From: Salinicola avicenniae
GTDB taxonomy: Bacteria; Pseudomonadota; Gammaproteobacteria; Pseudomonadales; Halomonadaceae
Assembly (NCBI RefSeq): GCF_023736115.1
Contig: NZ_JAKQZC010000002.1
Location: 372,001-436,000 of the forward strand
Direction: 5' to 3'
Length of the DNA: 64,000 nt
Shown: positions 41,703 to 50,638 of the stretch, piece by piece
How positions within the stretch are numbered: position 1 is the first letter of the stretch
How the letters are laid out: each line of letters begins with the position of its first letter
Notes under the pieces: model-generated
Databases searched by the model: none
Told to the model about the DNA's origin: nothing
The model's input: the letters and a program-made list of their open reading frames with translations, nothing else
Program-made: the position numbers and the translations under genes

Positions 41703-42167
41703 TCAGGCTCCTAGCTGGGCGCGCCAGTTGTATTCGTAGCGGCCCCGGTAGACCGGCTCGCCGGGGCGGGTGATCTCGACCCGCAACGCCAGCCAGTCGG
41801 TATTGATGTAATCGGCGTCGACCTCGACGCGGGTGGCCACCTCGTCGTCGAGCAGCCAGCGCAGCGCCTCACGGGCATATTCCCGGGCGCGATTGAGGAC
41901 GTCGGCGGTACGCTTCTCGCGGGACAGCAACCACAGGCGGCTGCCGACCTGGTCGCCCTCGACCGTGGCGGCCACGTCTCCCCACCAGCCGCGCCGGTCC
42001 TCGGCCCCGGCGGGCAGCTCGTCGCTGTCCAGCGCACGGCGGTCGGTGAACAGCGAGACCAAAACGGCCGTTTCCAGCCCGTCGTCGGTTTCCAGATCAG
42101 CGGCGGCGAGCGCTACGTCGCCATAGGGCGCCCCTTCGCCGCTCCATTCGAGGCGAATATCCGGCAT
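41703..42167 (-). CDS. Mu gp46-like baseplate protein
   Basis: A 154-residue protein (LETDDGLETAVLVSLFTDRR; AEDRRGWWGDV; RVEVDADYINTDWLALRVEI) fitting the phage GP46 family, a lysozyme-like or gp25-like wedge component in Mu. Order with neighbours (gp45, gp46, gp47, gp48) is that of Mu. Confidence 0.88.
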   Translation of the reverse strand: MPDIRLEWSGEGAPYGDVALAAADLETDDGLETAVLVSLFTDRRALDSDELPAGAEDRRGWWGDVAATVEGDQVGSRLWLLSREKRTADVLNRAREYAREALRWLLDDEVATRVEVDADYINTDWLALRVEITRPGEPVYRGRYEYNWRAQLGA

Positions 42168-42200
42168 CGTCGGGTTCTCGTTAGTCGGTAGGGTGATGCG

Positions 42201-42740
42201 TTACCGCATCTTTTGGCGGGCGGAACTGGTCTTGCCGCCGCTATCGCCACCGTGGTTGTGGTCGTTGTAGGTGTCGCGCATCGCCTGCATGGTGCTGGTG
42301 TGGTCGTTGACCTCGCCGGCGACGTGCAGATTGCCGTCGGTGTAGAGGTCCGGGCAGTTGACGAACCGCACGGGATTGCCGACGCCGTCGATCACGATAC
42401 CCGCCCGCGTCAGGTGGACTTTCTGGCCCTGGTCGTCGTGGACCGCGACCTCGCCCTGGGCGAGACCGGTCAGGCGGTAGCGTCGATCATCGACCGCGAT
42501 CACCACGCCGTGGTCGCGGTTGCCGCCGAGAAACAGCGACAGCAGCTCGGCGCCCGGATGCGGGTGGGCGGTATACCCGTACTGCTGGAATCGCTCGAGC
42601 CCGGCACGGGTTTCACCCTTGAGAAACGTCGCCTGCAGCACCTGCAGGCGGCTTTGATCGTCGACACGACGCAACACGCCGCGCGCGACCATGAGCATGA
42701 TGCGGCGACTCATGCGGTTAATCAGATGCTGCACTGTCAC
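42201..42740 (-). CDS. Baseplate assembly protein V (Mu gp45-like spike)
   Basis: A 179-residue protein with ERFQQYGYTAHPHPGAELL and NRDHGVVIAVDDRRYRLTGL, typical of Mu gp45/P2 gpV, the trimeric membrane-piercing spike. The C-terminus (TMQAMRDTYNDHNHGGDSGG) carries the HxH iron-binding-like tip motif (HNHGG). It starts with GTG at 42740, overlapping the hub gene by 23 bases. Confidence 0.9.
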   Translation of the reverse strand: MTVQHLINRMSRRIMLMVARGVLRRVDDQSRLQVLQATFLKGETRAGLERFQQYGYTAHPHPGAELLSLFLGGNRDHGVVIAVDDRRYRLTGLAQGEVAVHDDQGQKVHLTRAGIVIDGVGNPVRFVNCPDLYTDGNLHVAGEVNDHTSTMQAMRDTYNDHNHGGDSGGKTSSARQKMR

Positions 42741-43818
42741 CCCCTAGCCAGTCGGCGAATACCTGCGAGCCCGAGCCACCGGACGACGCCCCCGATGGCA
42801 CTTCCGGTTCCGGCGTCAGCGCGTCCGGGCGCATCAGCTGCAATTCGGCCGTGGTGCCCTCGTCGTTGCGCTTGCGGTACGTGACGCCGGCAATCAGCAT
42901 CTCGCCGGAGACACGCAGCCAGGGCGCGACGATGCGCACCCGCTGATTGGGCAGCCATAGCGAGCCATCGCGCTGCGTCCACCCCTGCACCGTAGCGGTG
43001 ACCGAGTCGCCCCGGGCCGCGCGCACGGTGGCTTCCCACTCGGCCCGCTGCCGGGCAACGCCGTTGTCGGCGGTGCCCTCGGCCATGACCAACAGCGGGC
43101 GATAGCGCGGCACGCCGGCGTCGGTGGCCACGCCGCGCACCTCGGCGACGGTCTCGCCCGAGGCGTAATCGCTGCCCGTGGTCTGCGCGTCGATCAGGTA
43201 CTGGGAAAAGCGCCGGGTCATGTCGAGATCCGCAGACGCCGCCAACAGGTTTTCGCCCTGCCGGAGATCGTCCGCCGAGCGCCCGGCGCCGGCACGGGTG
43301 AGACGAACGCCACCCGCGCCGTCGGCCGTGGCCAGCACGGCCCGCAGTCGACAGGCGCGCTCGAGCGCTTCCCACACCGTTTCCCCGGGCTGAATCGCGA
43401 ACTTGGCGAACGGCGCGCCGAGCGAGACGTCGCTGGCCACGTCGATGCCGAACGGCTGACACAGCAGCTGGGCGAGCCTCAACAGGCCGATGCCAGCCCA
43501 CTCCCCAGGCGAATGCACGGCGCTACAGTCGACCAGGTCGGCGGTACGATCGCGCCCGGTGATGGTCAACACCCGACGATCCCCCGCCAGTGCCGGCGAC
43601 ACCTTGTCGACATAGCCCTCGATCACCACGGCGCCGTTGATCGCTAGCCGGCAGGCATCGCCCCGCCGAATCGGCCACGGCTGTGCCTGCCCCTGCCAAC
43701 GGTCGGTCACGCCGATGCGGAACCCACCGGCGACGGTCTCGACGCTGCGCGAGATCTCGACCGACTCCCAGCCGCCGTAGATGCCCCCATTGACGGTCAA
43801 TTCCAGCTCGTCAGCCAC
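42718..43818 (-). CDS. Baseplate hub protein (Mu gp44/gpP-like)
   Basis: A 366-residue hub component. The N-terminus (DELELTVNGGIYGGWESVEI) and GYVDKVSPALAGDRRVLTIT, GRDRTADLVDCSAV match the Mu gpP family. The GTG at 43818 follows GGAGG by 9 bases and overlaps the end of the circularisation-type gene; a longer frame lacks family similarity at its N-terminus. Confidence 0.87.
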   Translation of the reverse strand: MADELELTVNGGIYGGWESVEISRSVETVAGGFRIGVTDRWQGQAQPWPIRRGDACRLAINGAVVIEGYVDKVSPALAGDRRVLTITGRDRTADLVDCSAVHSPGEWAGIGLLRLAQLLCQPFGIDVASDVSLGAPFAKFAIQPGETVWEALERACRLRAVLATADGAGGVRLTRAGAGRSADDLRQGENLLAASADLDMTRRFSQYLIDAQTTGSDYASGETVAEVRGVATDAGVPRYRPLLVMAEGTADNGVARQRAEWEATVRAARGDSVTATVQGWTQRDGSLWLPNQRVRIVAPWLRVSGEMLIAGVTYRKRNDEGTTAELQLMRPDALTPEPEVPSGASSGGSGSQVFADWLGGDSAASD

Positions 43819-45010
43819 GGTCCAGCACCTCCAGTGAATTGCCCCCCGGCACGAATCCGGGGTGGCGCACATGGTTGCGAGTGGCCAGCTCGTCGGCACG
43901 ACTGGCGTCACCGTGCAGCTGGTACGCCAGCACGAGCGCCGGCTGGGTCGCGGCCGGCGTATAGCGGGAAAGACGCGGCAACGATTGATCGGCCGACGGC
44001 ACGGCCTCGATCAGCTCGGTGCGCAGGGCCTGCGCCTCGAGGTAGACGTTGTCGCTGTCGGTGGACTCCATGACGACATCGAGGCGGTCGGCCAGCTCGT
44101 CGCGGGTCGTGATCGCCTCGTCATACGTCGGCCACTCGGTGCGCGCGGCGGTGGTCGTCGCGCGGGACGTGGCCACCTGCTGGACGAGATCCACCAGCGC
44201 GAGCTGGTTGTCCGCCTGCCGAGCGCGGGTGCTGGTCGTGCGTTGCACCGGCGCAGCGTTATTGCCCCATCCCGCCAACGTCTGCAGCACCTGGGTACCG
44301 CGCCGAGGCGAGGCGCGGCCCTCGCTCGCGACGGCGTCGACCACCGCGACAAGGCGCTCGCCAAGATCCGACGGGCGATGCACCAAGTCGTCGGCCTCGT
44401 CGGCCAGCGACAGCAGGTCTCGGGCGAAACGAGCGGCGCGCTCGCCCCGGCCGAATAGCCCACCGGTCAGCGAGTCGATAACCCCGGCGAGATCTCCGAG
44501 CTGGCCCGAGGCCGCCGCCGAGACGAACGCCGGCAGCCCGCCGACGCTGAACTTGTCGACGAACGCCGCCAGGGCGGACTCGTTGAACGCCTGCGACTGC
44601 GCATCGATCAATGACAGTCGGTCGCGGCGACCGTTGGGGTGGCGGTCCTCGCCGCTTTCCAGAAACGTGATCGAGAAGCGGGCCATGCCGCCCTCGTCCG
44701 ACGACTCGCGGGCCGAGAACGTGTCGATATTGACGCTCAACGCGCCGAGATACGGATGCACCAACTCGCCGGCGCCGGTCGCCTCGAGCGCATCCAGCAG
44801 CTCGTCGCGGGCGCTCATGTAGTCGCGTCCGATCACGAAGGCGTCGATGGTGTACCCGCGTGCCTTGCGGCCCATGTCTTCCACGTAGGGCGTATCGCGA
44901 TCGGGGTATTCGTGCTGCACCGTGCGACGGCCGCCGTTGGTCGCGGCGTCGCGCACGAAAAAGCCGACGCCCCGAAAGGTCGCCGGCCGGTATTGGTCTC
45001 GCCAGGCCAT
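43811..45010 (-). CDS. DNA circularisation protein N-terminal domain family (Mu gp43-like tail protein)
   Basis: A 399-residue protein. The N-terminus (WRDQYRPATFRGVGFFVRDA; RRTVQHEYPDRDTPYVEDMG) is the Pfam DNA circularisation N domain, present in tail proteins between the tape measure and the hub of Mu-like phages. The ATG at 45010 is 1 base from the tape measure stop. It probably joins the tail hub. Confidence 0.88.
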   Translation of the reverse strand: MAWRDQYRPATFRGVGFFVRDAATNGGRRTVQHEYPDRDTPYVEDMGRKARGYTIDAFVIGRDYMSARDELLDALEATGAGELVHPYLGALSVNIDTFSARESSDEGGMARFSITFLESGEDRHPNGRRDRLSLIDAQSQAFNESALAAFVDKFSVGGLPAFVSAAASGQLGDLAGVIDSLTGGLFGRGERAARFARDLLSLADEADDLVHRPSDLGERLVAVVDAVASEGRASPRRGTQVLQTLAGWGNNAAPVQRTTSTRARQADNQLALVDLVQQVATSRATTTAARTEWPTYDEAITTRDELADRLDVVMESTDSDNVYLEAQALRTELIEAVPSADQSLPRLSRYTPAATQPALVLAYQLHGDASRADELATRNHVRHPGFVPGGNSLEVLDRG

Positions 45011-45011
45011 A

Positions 45012-46859
45012 TCAGCCCCCCATCGAATAACCCATGTCCATGCCGAGATCGACGCCGCTATTCGCGGTCTGATCGACACGGGTGCCCTGGGGTAGATTCT
45101 CGAACCGCACGTTAACGCTGGCCGACGCCTGCTGGCCCGCCGGGCTAAACGCCCGCGCGGTGCTGGCCAGCGAGTCGTTGCCCGCCAGCGCCCGCCCGGT
45201 CGCCTGCGGGTCGACGGCGCGCGCCGGCTCCGGTCGCTCGCGATCGGGGTCCGACGAGTCGATATCGCGGGACGGCGGCTCGTCCTCGCGCCCCTCCTGC
45301 CGTTGCGCCGTGCGCTGGTTGCGGCGCAGGGTGCCGGCATTGGTCCGCGTCTCGTCGTCACTGAACATGCCGGTCATCCAGTCCGGCACCATGTCGCGCA
45401 GACGGTCGACAGCACCACGGAACCAGCCCGTCAGGTCGTCGAACTTCGAGCGGATACCCGACCACAGCGAATCGATCATGTTTTTGCCGGCGTCGAGCAG
45501 ACTGAAACCGGTGAAATACTCGACGATGGCGTCCAACGCCTCGATAACCAGAATCACCGGATTGAACTCGCGCAGCAGCGTCAGCACACCGTCGATCAAG
45601 CCATTGCTGAACGCCTCGCGTACCGCCTGGAACTTGTCGGCAAACCAACCGCTGATCGCATCCCAATTGCGATAGATCAGATAGACAGCCGCCCCGATAA
45701 GCGCAATCGCGGCGAGAAACCAGCCGACCGGCGTTGTCAGCAACGTGACACCTAGCACGACAAAGGCCTGAGTCAAACTCGCCAGCGCCGCCAACAACGG
45801 ACCAAAGACAACAAGACCAATTGCAGCGAGTGCCGTATTCAGGACACCGAAACGGTCGGTAATCGGCTGAATGAACGCCATGAAACGCTTGAAGCGATCG
45901 GGCAGTGTCTTGAGCCAATCACCCATACGGCGAAACGCAGCGGGCAGTTTCTCGCCAATCTGTTCGCCGAACGCTGAGATATCCTCCCGGTGGCCGGTTA
46001 CGAATGCCGTCAGCTGCTCGGTCATGGCTCGAAGTGCCGGCAGCATTGGCCCAATCAGCGCGTTGCGAGCACCTTCGAGCGAAGAACCCAGACCCTGCAT
46101 CGCCCGCGTGAAAGCCACGGCACCACGCAGCCGATTTTCGTTGATCCGCACGCCCGCTTCTCGTGCCTGATCGAAAAGCGCCTGCAACTCCGCCTCCGGA
46201 CGCGTTAGCAACTCGGTCATCTGTTCACCGCCCTGCCCGCCGAAAATCTCGTCGAACAGCCGCTGTCGGGCACTGACGTTGCGCACCTCACCCAGCTTGC
46301 CCAGCACCATGTCGAACATCTGTTCGGTATCCCCGCTGGTCTGGCGTAGTTGGTCCTGCGAGATACCCAGGCGCTGGAACGCATCGGCGGCGCCGCCGAC
46401 GCCGGTCACCACGTACTCGTCGGCCCGTAGCGATAGCTCCTTCATGCCGTCGATCAGCGCATCCTTCTCGACGTTGAATTGCTCGCCGGCGTACTGCCAG
46501 CGCTGGATGAAATCCGCACTGACGCCGAGCCGGTCCGCCCATATCTGCGTTTCGGCCGCCGAGCGGGTATAGCCGCTGACCAGGACACCGAACATACCCC
46601 CCGCCGCCGCACCGATGGCCCCCAGTTTCATTGAGAGATCCCGCGCGCGCCCCACGACATTGCCGATCGAGCGCCCGATACCCGACACGCTCTCGGACAG
46701 GCGGCCCAGCCCCGACGCCCGGGTAAGCGACTGGAACGAAGCCCGCAGCTGCTGGACGGGGCCGGTCATGCGCTGAATACGACCGTTGATGCGCCGCAAG
46801 GGCGCCGTTAGCCGGTCGACGCCTTCAATAACGACCCGCAAAGGATTGGTGGTAGCCAC
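45012..46859 (-). CDS. Tail tape measure protein
   Basis: A 615-residue protein, starting with GTG at 46859. It has helical N-terminal parts (VVIEGVDRLTAPLRRINGRI), TP901-type segments, a hydrophobic centre around residues 340-400 (VVFGPLLAALASLTQAFVVL, then GWFLAAIALIGAAVYLIYRN), and a charged tail. It sets the tail length and enters the host membrane during ejection. Length suggests a short-to-medium contractile tail. Confidence 0.9.
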   Translation of the reverse strand: MATTNPLRVVIEGVDRLTAPLRRINGRIQRMTGPVQQLRASFQSLTRASGLGRLSESVSGIGRSIGNVVGRARDLSMKLGAIGAAAGGMFGVLVSGYTRSAAETQIWADRLGVSADFIQRWQYAGEQFNVEKDALIDGMKELSLRADEYVVTGVGGAADAFQRLGISQDQLRQTSGDTEQMFDMVLGKLGEVRNVSARQRLFDEIFGGQGGEQMTELLTRPEAELQALFDQAREAGVRINENRLRGAVAFTRAMQGLGSSLEGARNALIGPMLPALRAMTEQLTAFVTGHREDISAFGEQIGEKLPAAFRRMGDWLKTLPDRFKRFMAFIQPITDRFGVLNTALAAIGLVVFGPLLAALASLTQAFVVLGVTLLTTPVGWFLAAIALIGAAVYLIYRNWDAISGWFADKFQAVREAFSNGLIDGVLTLLREFNPVILVIEALDAIVEYFTGFSLLDAGKNMIDSLWSGIRSKFDDLTGWFRGAVDRLRDMVPDWMTGMFSDDETRTNAGTLRRNQRTAQRQEGREDEPPSRDIDSSDPDRERPEPARAVDPQATGRALAGNDSLASTARAFSPAGQQASASVNVRFENLPQGTRVDQTANSGVDLGMDMGYSMGG

Positions 46860-46872
46860 AAAAAACTCCCAT

Positions 46873-46896
46873 AAAAAACCCCGCCTAGGCGGGGTT
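46873..46896 (-). terminator. Terminator behind the DUF3617-like moron
   Basis: Stem AACCCCGCC/GGCGGGGTT (46877-46896) with a TA loop; on the minus strand it runs into TTTTTTAT. It lies between the moron and the tape measure gene, inside the late operon. Confidence 0.85.
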
Positions 46897-46984
46897 GATG
46901 AATTTTGGGATATATATAAATGTATTGATGGTGGTTCAGGATGAGGGGCTAAGGTTCATAAATCACTGCATGAGACATTCAAAC

Positions 46985-47398
46985 TTAGCAATCTTTCGAG
47001 ATGAAACGTCTCTCATCAACATATTCTGGAACAGATCCTGCCCTCTCCAAATTCTTGTAGACAACATGCTCATCGCTGATCTTTTCCAAAATGATGTCCG
47101 CGACGAAAGGCGGGGTAAGTGATGAATCAGTAATAGTCATATGCACAGAACCACTATCTTCTTCCAACCCATCAACCTGGAAACCAGCATACTCGAGGTC
47201 TGCACGAACACTCTCAGCGTAGTCAGAAACGTACTTCTCGTTATAGCAAAACTTGGTAGTCTCAACTTGTCCTGAAGACTCGCCTCCCCCTTCGCCACTA
47301 GTCTGCGTAATCTCCCACAAACCAGGTTTAACCTCAAAGGCACTGGCAGACAAACTGACAACAACCAACAGCAGAAAAAGAAAACTCTTGCGCAACAT
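46985..47398 (-). CDS. Exported DUF3617-like protein, probable moron
   Basis: A 137-residue protein with a signal peptide (SFLFLLLVVVSLSASAF) and a mature part starting with FEVKPGLWEITQT, the signature of DUF3617 periplasmic proteins. Two conserved Cys are present. The gene is more AT-rich than the tail genes around it, has its own terminator and breaks the usual chaperone-tape measure adjacency, which marks it as a moron. The function is unknown. Confidence 0.75.
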   Translation of the reverse strand: MLRKSFLFLLLVVVSLSASAFEVKPGLWEITQTSGEGGGESSGQVETTKFCYNEKYVSDYAESVRADLEYAGFQVDGLEEDSGSVHMTITDSSLTPPFVADIILEKISDEHVVYKNLERAGSVPEYVDERRFISKDC

Positions 47399-47481
47399 GC
47401 TTCCCCTCTCTCACTTAAAAAATGCACTACCCTCCTCAAGATTAACTATATTTAAAGCCCCCGGCTAGCTACCACGCTGCC

Positions 47482-47873
47482 TTACCGTAATTTCTGATAC
47501 TCCGCGATTTCTTCGGCCCGGACAGTCCAGAAGGTCAGCTCCCCGGCGTCCATCTCCCACAGGTCGGCCGCCGGGAAGTGAAACACGTAGGCGATCAAGC
47601 CGATTTGCTGTCGCCAGTTGCTGGGCCATCCGGCATGAATTTTCCCACCTCTTGCACCACGGCCAGCATGTCCGCGACATCCAGCTCGTCGATGACGCTC
47701 GGCGGCTGTCCGGCGAGATCCCCGGCGAGATTGAGCATATCGCCCATGGCCGGCTCCATCGGCAGGCGGCGAAAATCACGCGCCTTCGGACGGCGAATGA
47801 CCAGCTCGCGGATCTCCTCGCTACCGTGTTGGATCGGTTCTTGCAGCTTGATGACGATTTCGGGCTTCACCAT
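47482..47873 (-). CDS. Tail assembly chaperone, -1 frameshift product
   Basis: Predicted fusion formed by a -1 shift at GGGAAAA (47640-47646). The new frame continues IHAGWPSNWRQQIGLIAYVF and ends in FHFPAADLWEMDAGELTFW ... EYQKLR at 47482. The extension resembles the P2 gpE' type tail chaperone domain (FHWPPAE-like start). The short and long forms together guide tape measure and tube assembly in many phages. Confidence 0.75.
47595..47873 (-). CDS. Tail assembly chaperone, zero-frame form
   Basis: A 92-residue protein (MVKPEIVIKLQEPIQHGSEE; IRELVIRRPKARDFRRLPME; MLNLAGDLAGQPPSVIDELD) of the Mu gp41/P2 gpE-like Phage_TAC family. The ATG at 47873 touches the last base of the tail tube stop. 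It is the short product of the frameshift pair. Confidence 0.85.
   Translation of the reverse strand: MVKPEIVIKLQEPIQHGSEEIRELVIRRPKARDFRRLPMEPAMGDMLNLAGDLAGQPPSVIDELDVADMLAVVQEVGKFMPDGPATGDSKSA
47640..47646 (-). promoter_or_regulatory. Slippery heptamer for programmed -1 frameshifting
   Basis: On the minus strand GGGAAAA is read as G-GGA-AAA, exactly the X-XXY-YYZ register. It differs at one base from the lambda G-T slippery site GGGAAAG. Both frames remain open across it. Confidence 0.8.
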
Positions 47874-48238
47874 TAGCGGATCTCCTCACCTTCCACCGCG
47901 TCGAAACGTGCGGTGATGTTGCCTTCTTCGGTCTGGCCGTTGCCATCGCCGGCATACCAGGCTTCGCGCAGCGAAATCACCTTGTCGTTCGCCAGCTCGA
48001 GCGTCACGGTCGCGTCTTCCAGGGTGACAAGCGTGGCGAGATCGAGGTCCGCGTCATCGGTAAACTCGCCCTCGATGTAGGCCACCTGTCCCTGCTCGCT
48101 GAACCCGTGCGCCCGCCCGTCGGAGCCGATAATGGCGTTACGCTGCGGCTTGCCCAGGTTATACGTGAAGCTGCCCTTAGCTTTGTACAACCGCCCATCA
48201 GCCTTGACGAAAATAATGCCGCCTTGCCGTTTGCTCAT
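47873..48238 (-). CDS. Tail tube protein
   Basis: A 121-residue beta-rich protein (MSKRQGGIIFVKADGRLYKA; KGSFTYNLGKPQRNAIIGSD; GEFTDDADLDLATLVTLEDA) of the Mu gpM-like tube family. It polymerises inside the sheath. It lies between the sheath and chaperone genes as in Mu. Confidence 0.88.
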   Translation of the reverse strand: MSKRQGGIIFVKADGRLYKAKGSFTYNLGKPQRNAIIGSDGRAHGFSEQGQVAYIEGEFTDDADLDLATLVTLEDATVTLELANDKVISLREAWYAGDGNGQTEEGNITARFDAVEGEEIR

Positions 48239-48289
48239 GTGAATTCCTCTTGCTGACCGCCAGGGCGAGCGCCCCGGCGCGGATTGGGG

Positions 48290-49765
48290 TTAACGGCGGA
48301 ATTGGAACTGGGCCGCCGTCACGCGCAGCTGGTTGATGAGATCCGGCGGCAGAATGAAGTCGAGCCGGTTCGGGTCGCTGGCGTTGCGCTCGCACACCAG
48401 GTCGCGCTTGAACTGCTCGGCGTTCTCGACCAGGCCGATTTCTTCCCACTCGCGAAATTTCGCGATGGACTCGGCCTTGGCCAACTTCGGCGTGATGATC
48501 GCCTGCCCGGTACCGAAGCGAGTGCCATCGTTGGCGAGCTTGTGGCGCGGATACTTGCGCAGCCACATGCTGCGAAAATCCCAACGTAGGTAGCCCAGAA
48601 TCAGTAGCGTATTGACGTCTTGATAGGACGGGTCCGAAACACCGAACTCGTTTTCCTTGTAGGTCGTCACCAGCCGGTCGATACGCACGGTGCCGTCGGT
48701 GTTGACGACGAACGTACTGATTCCCGCCTGCAGCAGCTGGTTACGCTGCGCCTGGGTCCGCCGGTCCTTCTTGACGGGGCCCAGCAGGCCAGACAGCTCG
48801 AGCGTCTGGAACGGCCGCCCCCGGTCGATCTCGCCGTAATAGGCCGCCACGGCGGCGACGCTCGCGGCGAACTCCCACGGCGGCATCGGGCAGGCGCCGG
48901 CATCCATGATGCTGACGAACTCGCTGTTCAGGCTGCCACCCAGCTCGCCGAGACCGGCGGCGTCACCGCGCGCGCCCGAGAATGCGAACCCCTCGATCTG
49001 ACGCAGCGGCCCCCAGCGGTCGCGCAATTCGGTGTCGATCGCGTCGATACTGGTGGCATCGGTGAACGGCAGCGCAATGATGTGATACTGCTCGTCGCCC
49101 ATGGCGTCGACGACACCATCCAGCTCGGGGTTGGCAGTACCGCCGCTCATGGCCTCGAACGTCAGCGTCAGCCCCGTCGGGCTCGCCTCGCCTGTCTGGT
49201 AGTTGGCCCGCACGTCGATAGCATTGCCGCACAGCCCCGCGTGCTTGGCGGTGAACGTGACGATGGTGCTGTCCTCGCCGTCGACGACGGCAGTCACCGG
49301 CAGGTCAGGATTCGCGGTGATCGCAGCGGCGACGGCGGTAGCGATCGGTCCGAGCGACTGACCGCTGGTAATACCGACGCGGATGCGTGCCCCCGCGATG
49401 TAGAGGTTCAGCGTACCGGCCTCGGTGGGCTGGCCGCCGAACGTGACCGAGCCGGTAGCCGGCTGCCCGGACGGGTCATCTTCGACCGCTATCATCCAGG
49501 TCTCGGTGTAGCTATTGGCGGCGAAGTGACGCTTGGCCATGCCGTGCAGCATAGAGCCGCGACCGGCGAGCTTGCCGACTTCATCGGCGCTGTAGATGCG
49601 GGTCGGTTCTTCGGGGGGCGCGGTACCGGTCGCCAACATCTGCCCGATCAGCAGGGCGCGATACGGCATGACGCCGGGGCCGGAAACCGCCTGGCTTTTA
49701 TCGAACTCGCCGAAAAAGCCCGGCGTCAGCAAGCTGGACGGCACCTCGTTGAAAGAAACAGCCAT
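48290..49765 (-). CDS. Tail sheath protein
   Basis: A 491-residue sheath subunit (MAVSFNEVPSSLLTPGFFGE; CPMPPWEFAASVAAVAAYYG; RPFQTLELSGLLGPVKKDRR) matching Mu gpL/DUF2586-type proteins. It drives contraction. The ATG at 49765 has GAGGAA upstream. Its presence defines a myovirus-type tail. Confidence 0.93.
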   Translation of the reverse strand: MAVSFNEVPSSLLTPGFFGEFDKSQAVSGPGVMPYRALLIGQMLATGTAPPEEPTRIYSADEVGKLAGRGSMLHGMAKRHFAANSYTETWMIAVEDDPSGQPATGSVTFGGQPTEAGTLNLYIAGARIRVGITSGQSLGPIATAVAAAITANPDLPVTAVVDGEDSTIVTFTAKHAGLCGNAIDVRANYQTGEASPTGLTLTFEAMSGGTANPELDGVVDAMGDEQYHIIALPFTDATSIDAIDTELRDRWGPLRQIEGFAFSGARGDAAGLGELGGSLNSEFVSIMDAGACPMPPWEFAASVAAVAAYYGEIDRGRPFQTLELSGLLGPVKKDRRTQAQRNQLLQAGISTFVVNTDGTVRIDRLVTTYKENEFGVSDPSYQDVNTLLILGYLRWDFRSMWLRKYPRHKLANDGTRFGTGQAIITPKLAKAESIAKFREWEEIGLVENAEQFKRDLVCERNASDPNRLDFILPPDLINQLRVTAAQFQFRR

Positions 49766-49767
49766 GA

Positions 49768-50316
49768 TTATTCCTCGGATTGGGACGGGGTAATGCGGTC
49801 TTCGGCCTCGTAGTTGCCGTCGGGCCTGGCGAGATCCCACCGGACGCCGAGCGTCTGCAGGGTGTCCTCGACGCGCTTGTCGATCTCGTCGAAGTAGGTC
49901 GCCTCGAAGGTCAGGCGCGCGGCGCCCATTTCGTGTTCGCCGTCGTCGGTGAAGGTAAATTCACTGTCGAACAGACGCAGGTCTGAGCAGGTGCCGTTCA
50001 GCGTCTCGTCGTGTAGCAGCTGGGTCTCGACCTGCGCGGCCAGCGCATCGAGCCGGTCGTCGGTGTTTTCCGCCCCAAGCACGTGCAGCTGCACGCCGAT
50101 CTGCAGGACGCGCCGATATTCGCGCGGCGCCTCGTTGAAGATTTCGGCCTGTTCGCTGCGCGTGTAGATCAGGATTGCGGGCATGACGGCCCGCAGCCCC
50201 TGGGAGCCATTCCACACCGGTAACGCGCGACTGGCCCACACGTTCAAGCGGGCGTCGGTGTTGCCCGTGATCGCGGTGACGATCTCGTCGCGAATCTGCT
50301 GACGGGGGTGGATCAT
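49768..50316 (-). CDS. Phage tail terminator-like protein
   Basis: A 182-residue protein (IHPRQQIRDEIVTAITGNTD; LPVWNGSQGLRAVMPAILIY; EAPREYRRVLQIGVQLHVLG) resembling minor tail proteins such as lambda gpU-type terminators. It lies between the head-tail connector and the sheath, the expected place for a tail completion protein. Confidence 0.72.
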   Translation of the reverse strand: MIHPRQQIRDEIVTAITGNTDARLNVWASRALPVWNGSQGLRAVMPAILIYTRSEQAEIFNEAPREYRRVLQIGVQLHVLGAENTDDRLDALAAQVETQLLHDETLNGTCSDLRLFDSEFTFTDDGEHEMGAARLTFEATYFDEIDKRVEDTLQTLGVRWDLARPDGNYEAEDRITPSQSEE

Positions 50317-50636
50317 GCGTAGCCCTCTTTCAGCTCCAGCACGACTGTCACGTCTCCCTCTGGACGACTGCCGGTTACCCGGTAGGTCTTACCGCGGCGC
50401 ATCACTCGATCACCGGGCCGCGGTGATCCAAGCGGGAGATCGGACATGGCGACAGTCAGCAGCGGATTAACGCTGTAGACCGGTACGCCGGTGTCCGGGT
50501 CAACCTCTTGGTGATCAGCGTCGTAAACACCCGCGACCGACACAGAATCGCCCTGAGCCGGCATATACGTGATTGAGTCACTCATCTGCGCAAGGACGTC
50601 CCGAAATGCTCGAAGCTCGATGTCATCCCAGCGCAT
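50313..50636 (-). CDS. Head-tail joining protein (lambda gpFII-like)
   Basis: A 107-residue protein (SITYMPAQGDSVSVAGVYDA; VAMSDLPLGSPRPGDRVMRR; YRVTGSRPEGDVTVVLELKE) typical of lambda gpFII family connectors. The last bases overlap the next gene (ATGA). It attaches the tail to the filled head. Confidence 0.83.
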   Translation of the reverse strand: MRWDDIELRAFRDVLAQMSDSITYMPAQGDSVSVAGVYDADHQEVDPDTGVPVYSVNPLLTVAMSDLPLGSPRPGDRVMRRGKTYRVTGSRPEGDVTVVLELKEGYA

Positions 50637-50638
50637 GA

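Noticed and set aside
48620-49813. Long open frame opposite the tail sheath gene
   Set aside because: The tail sheath reading is unambiguous; the opposite frame is a GC-skew shadow.
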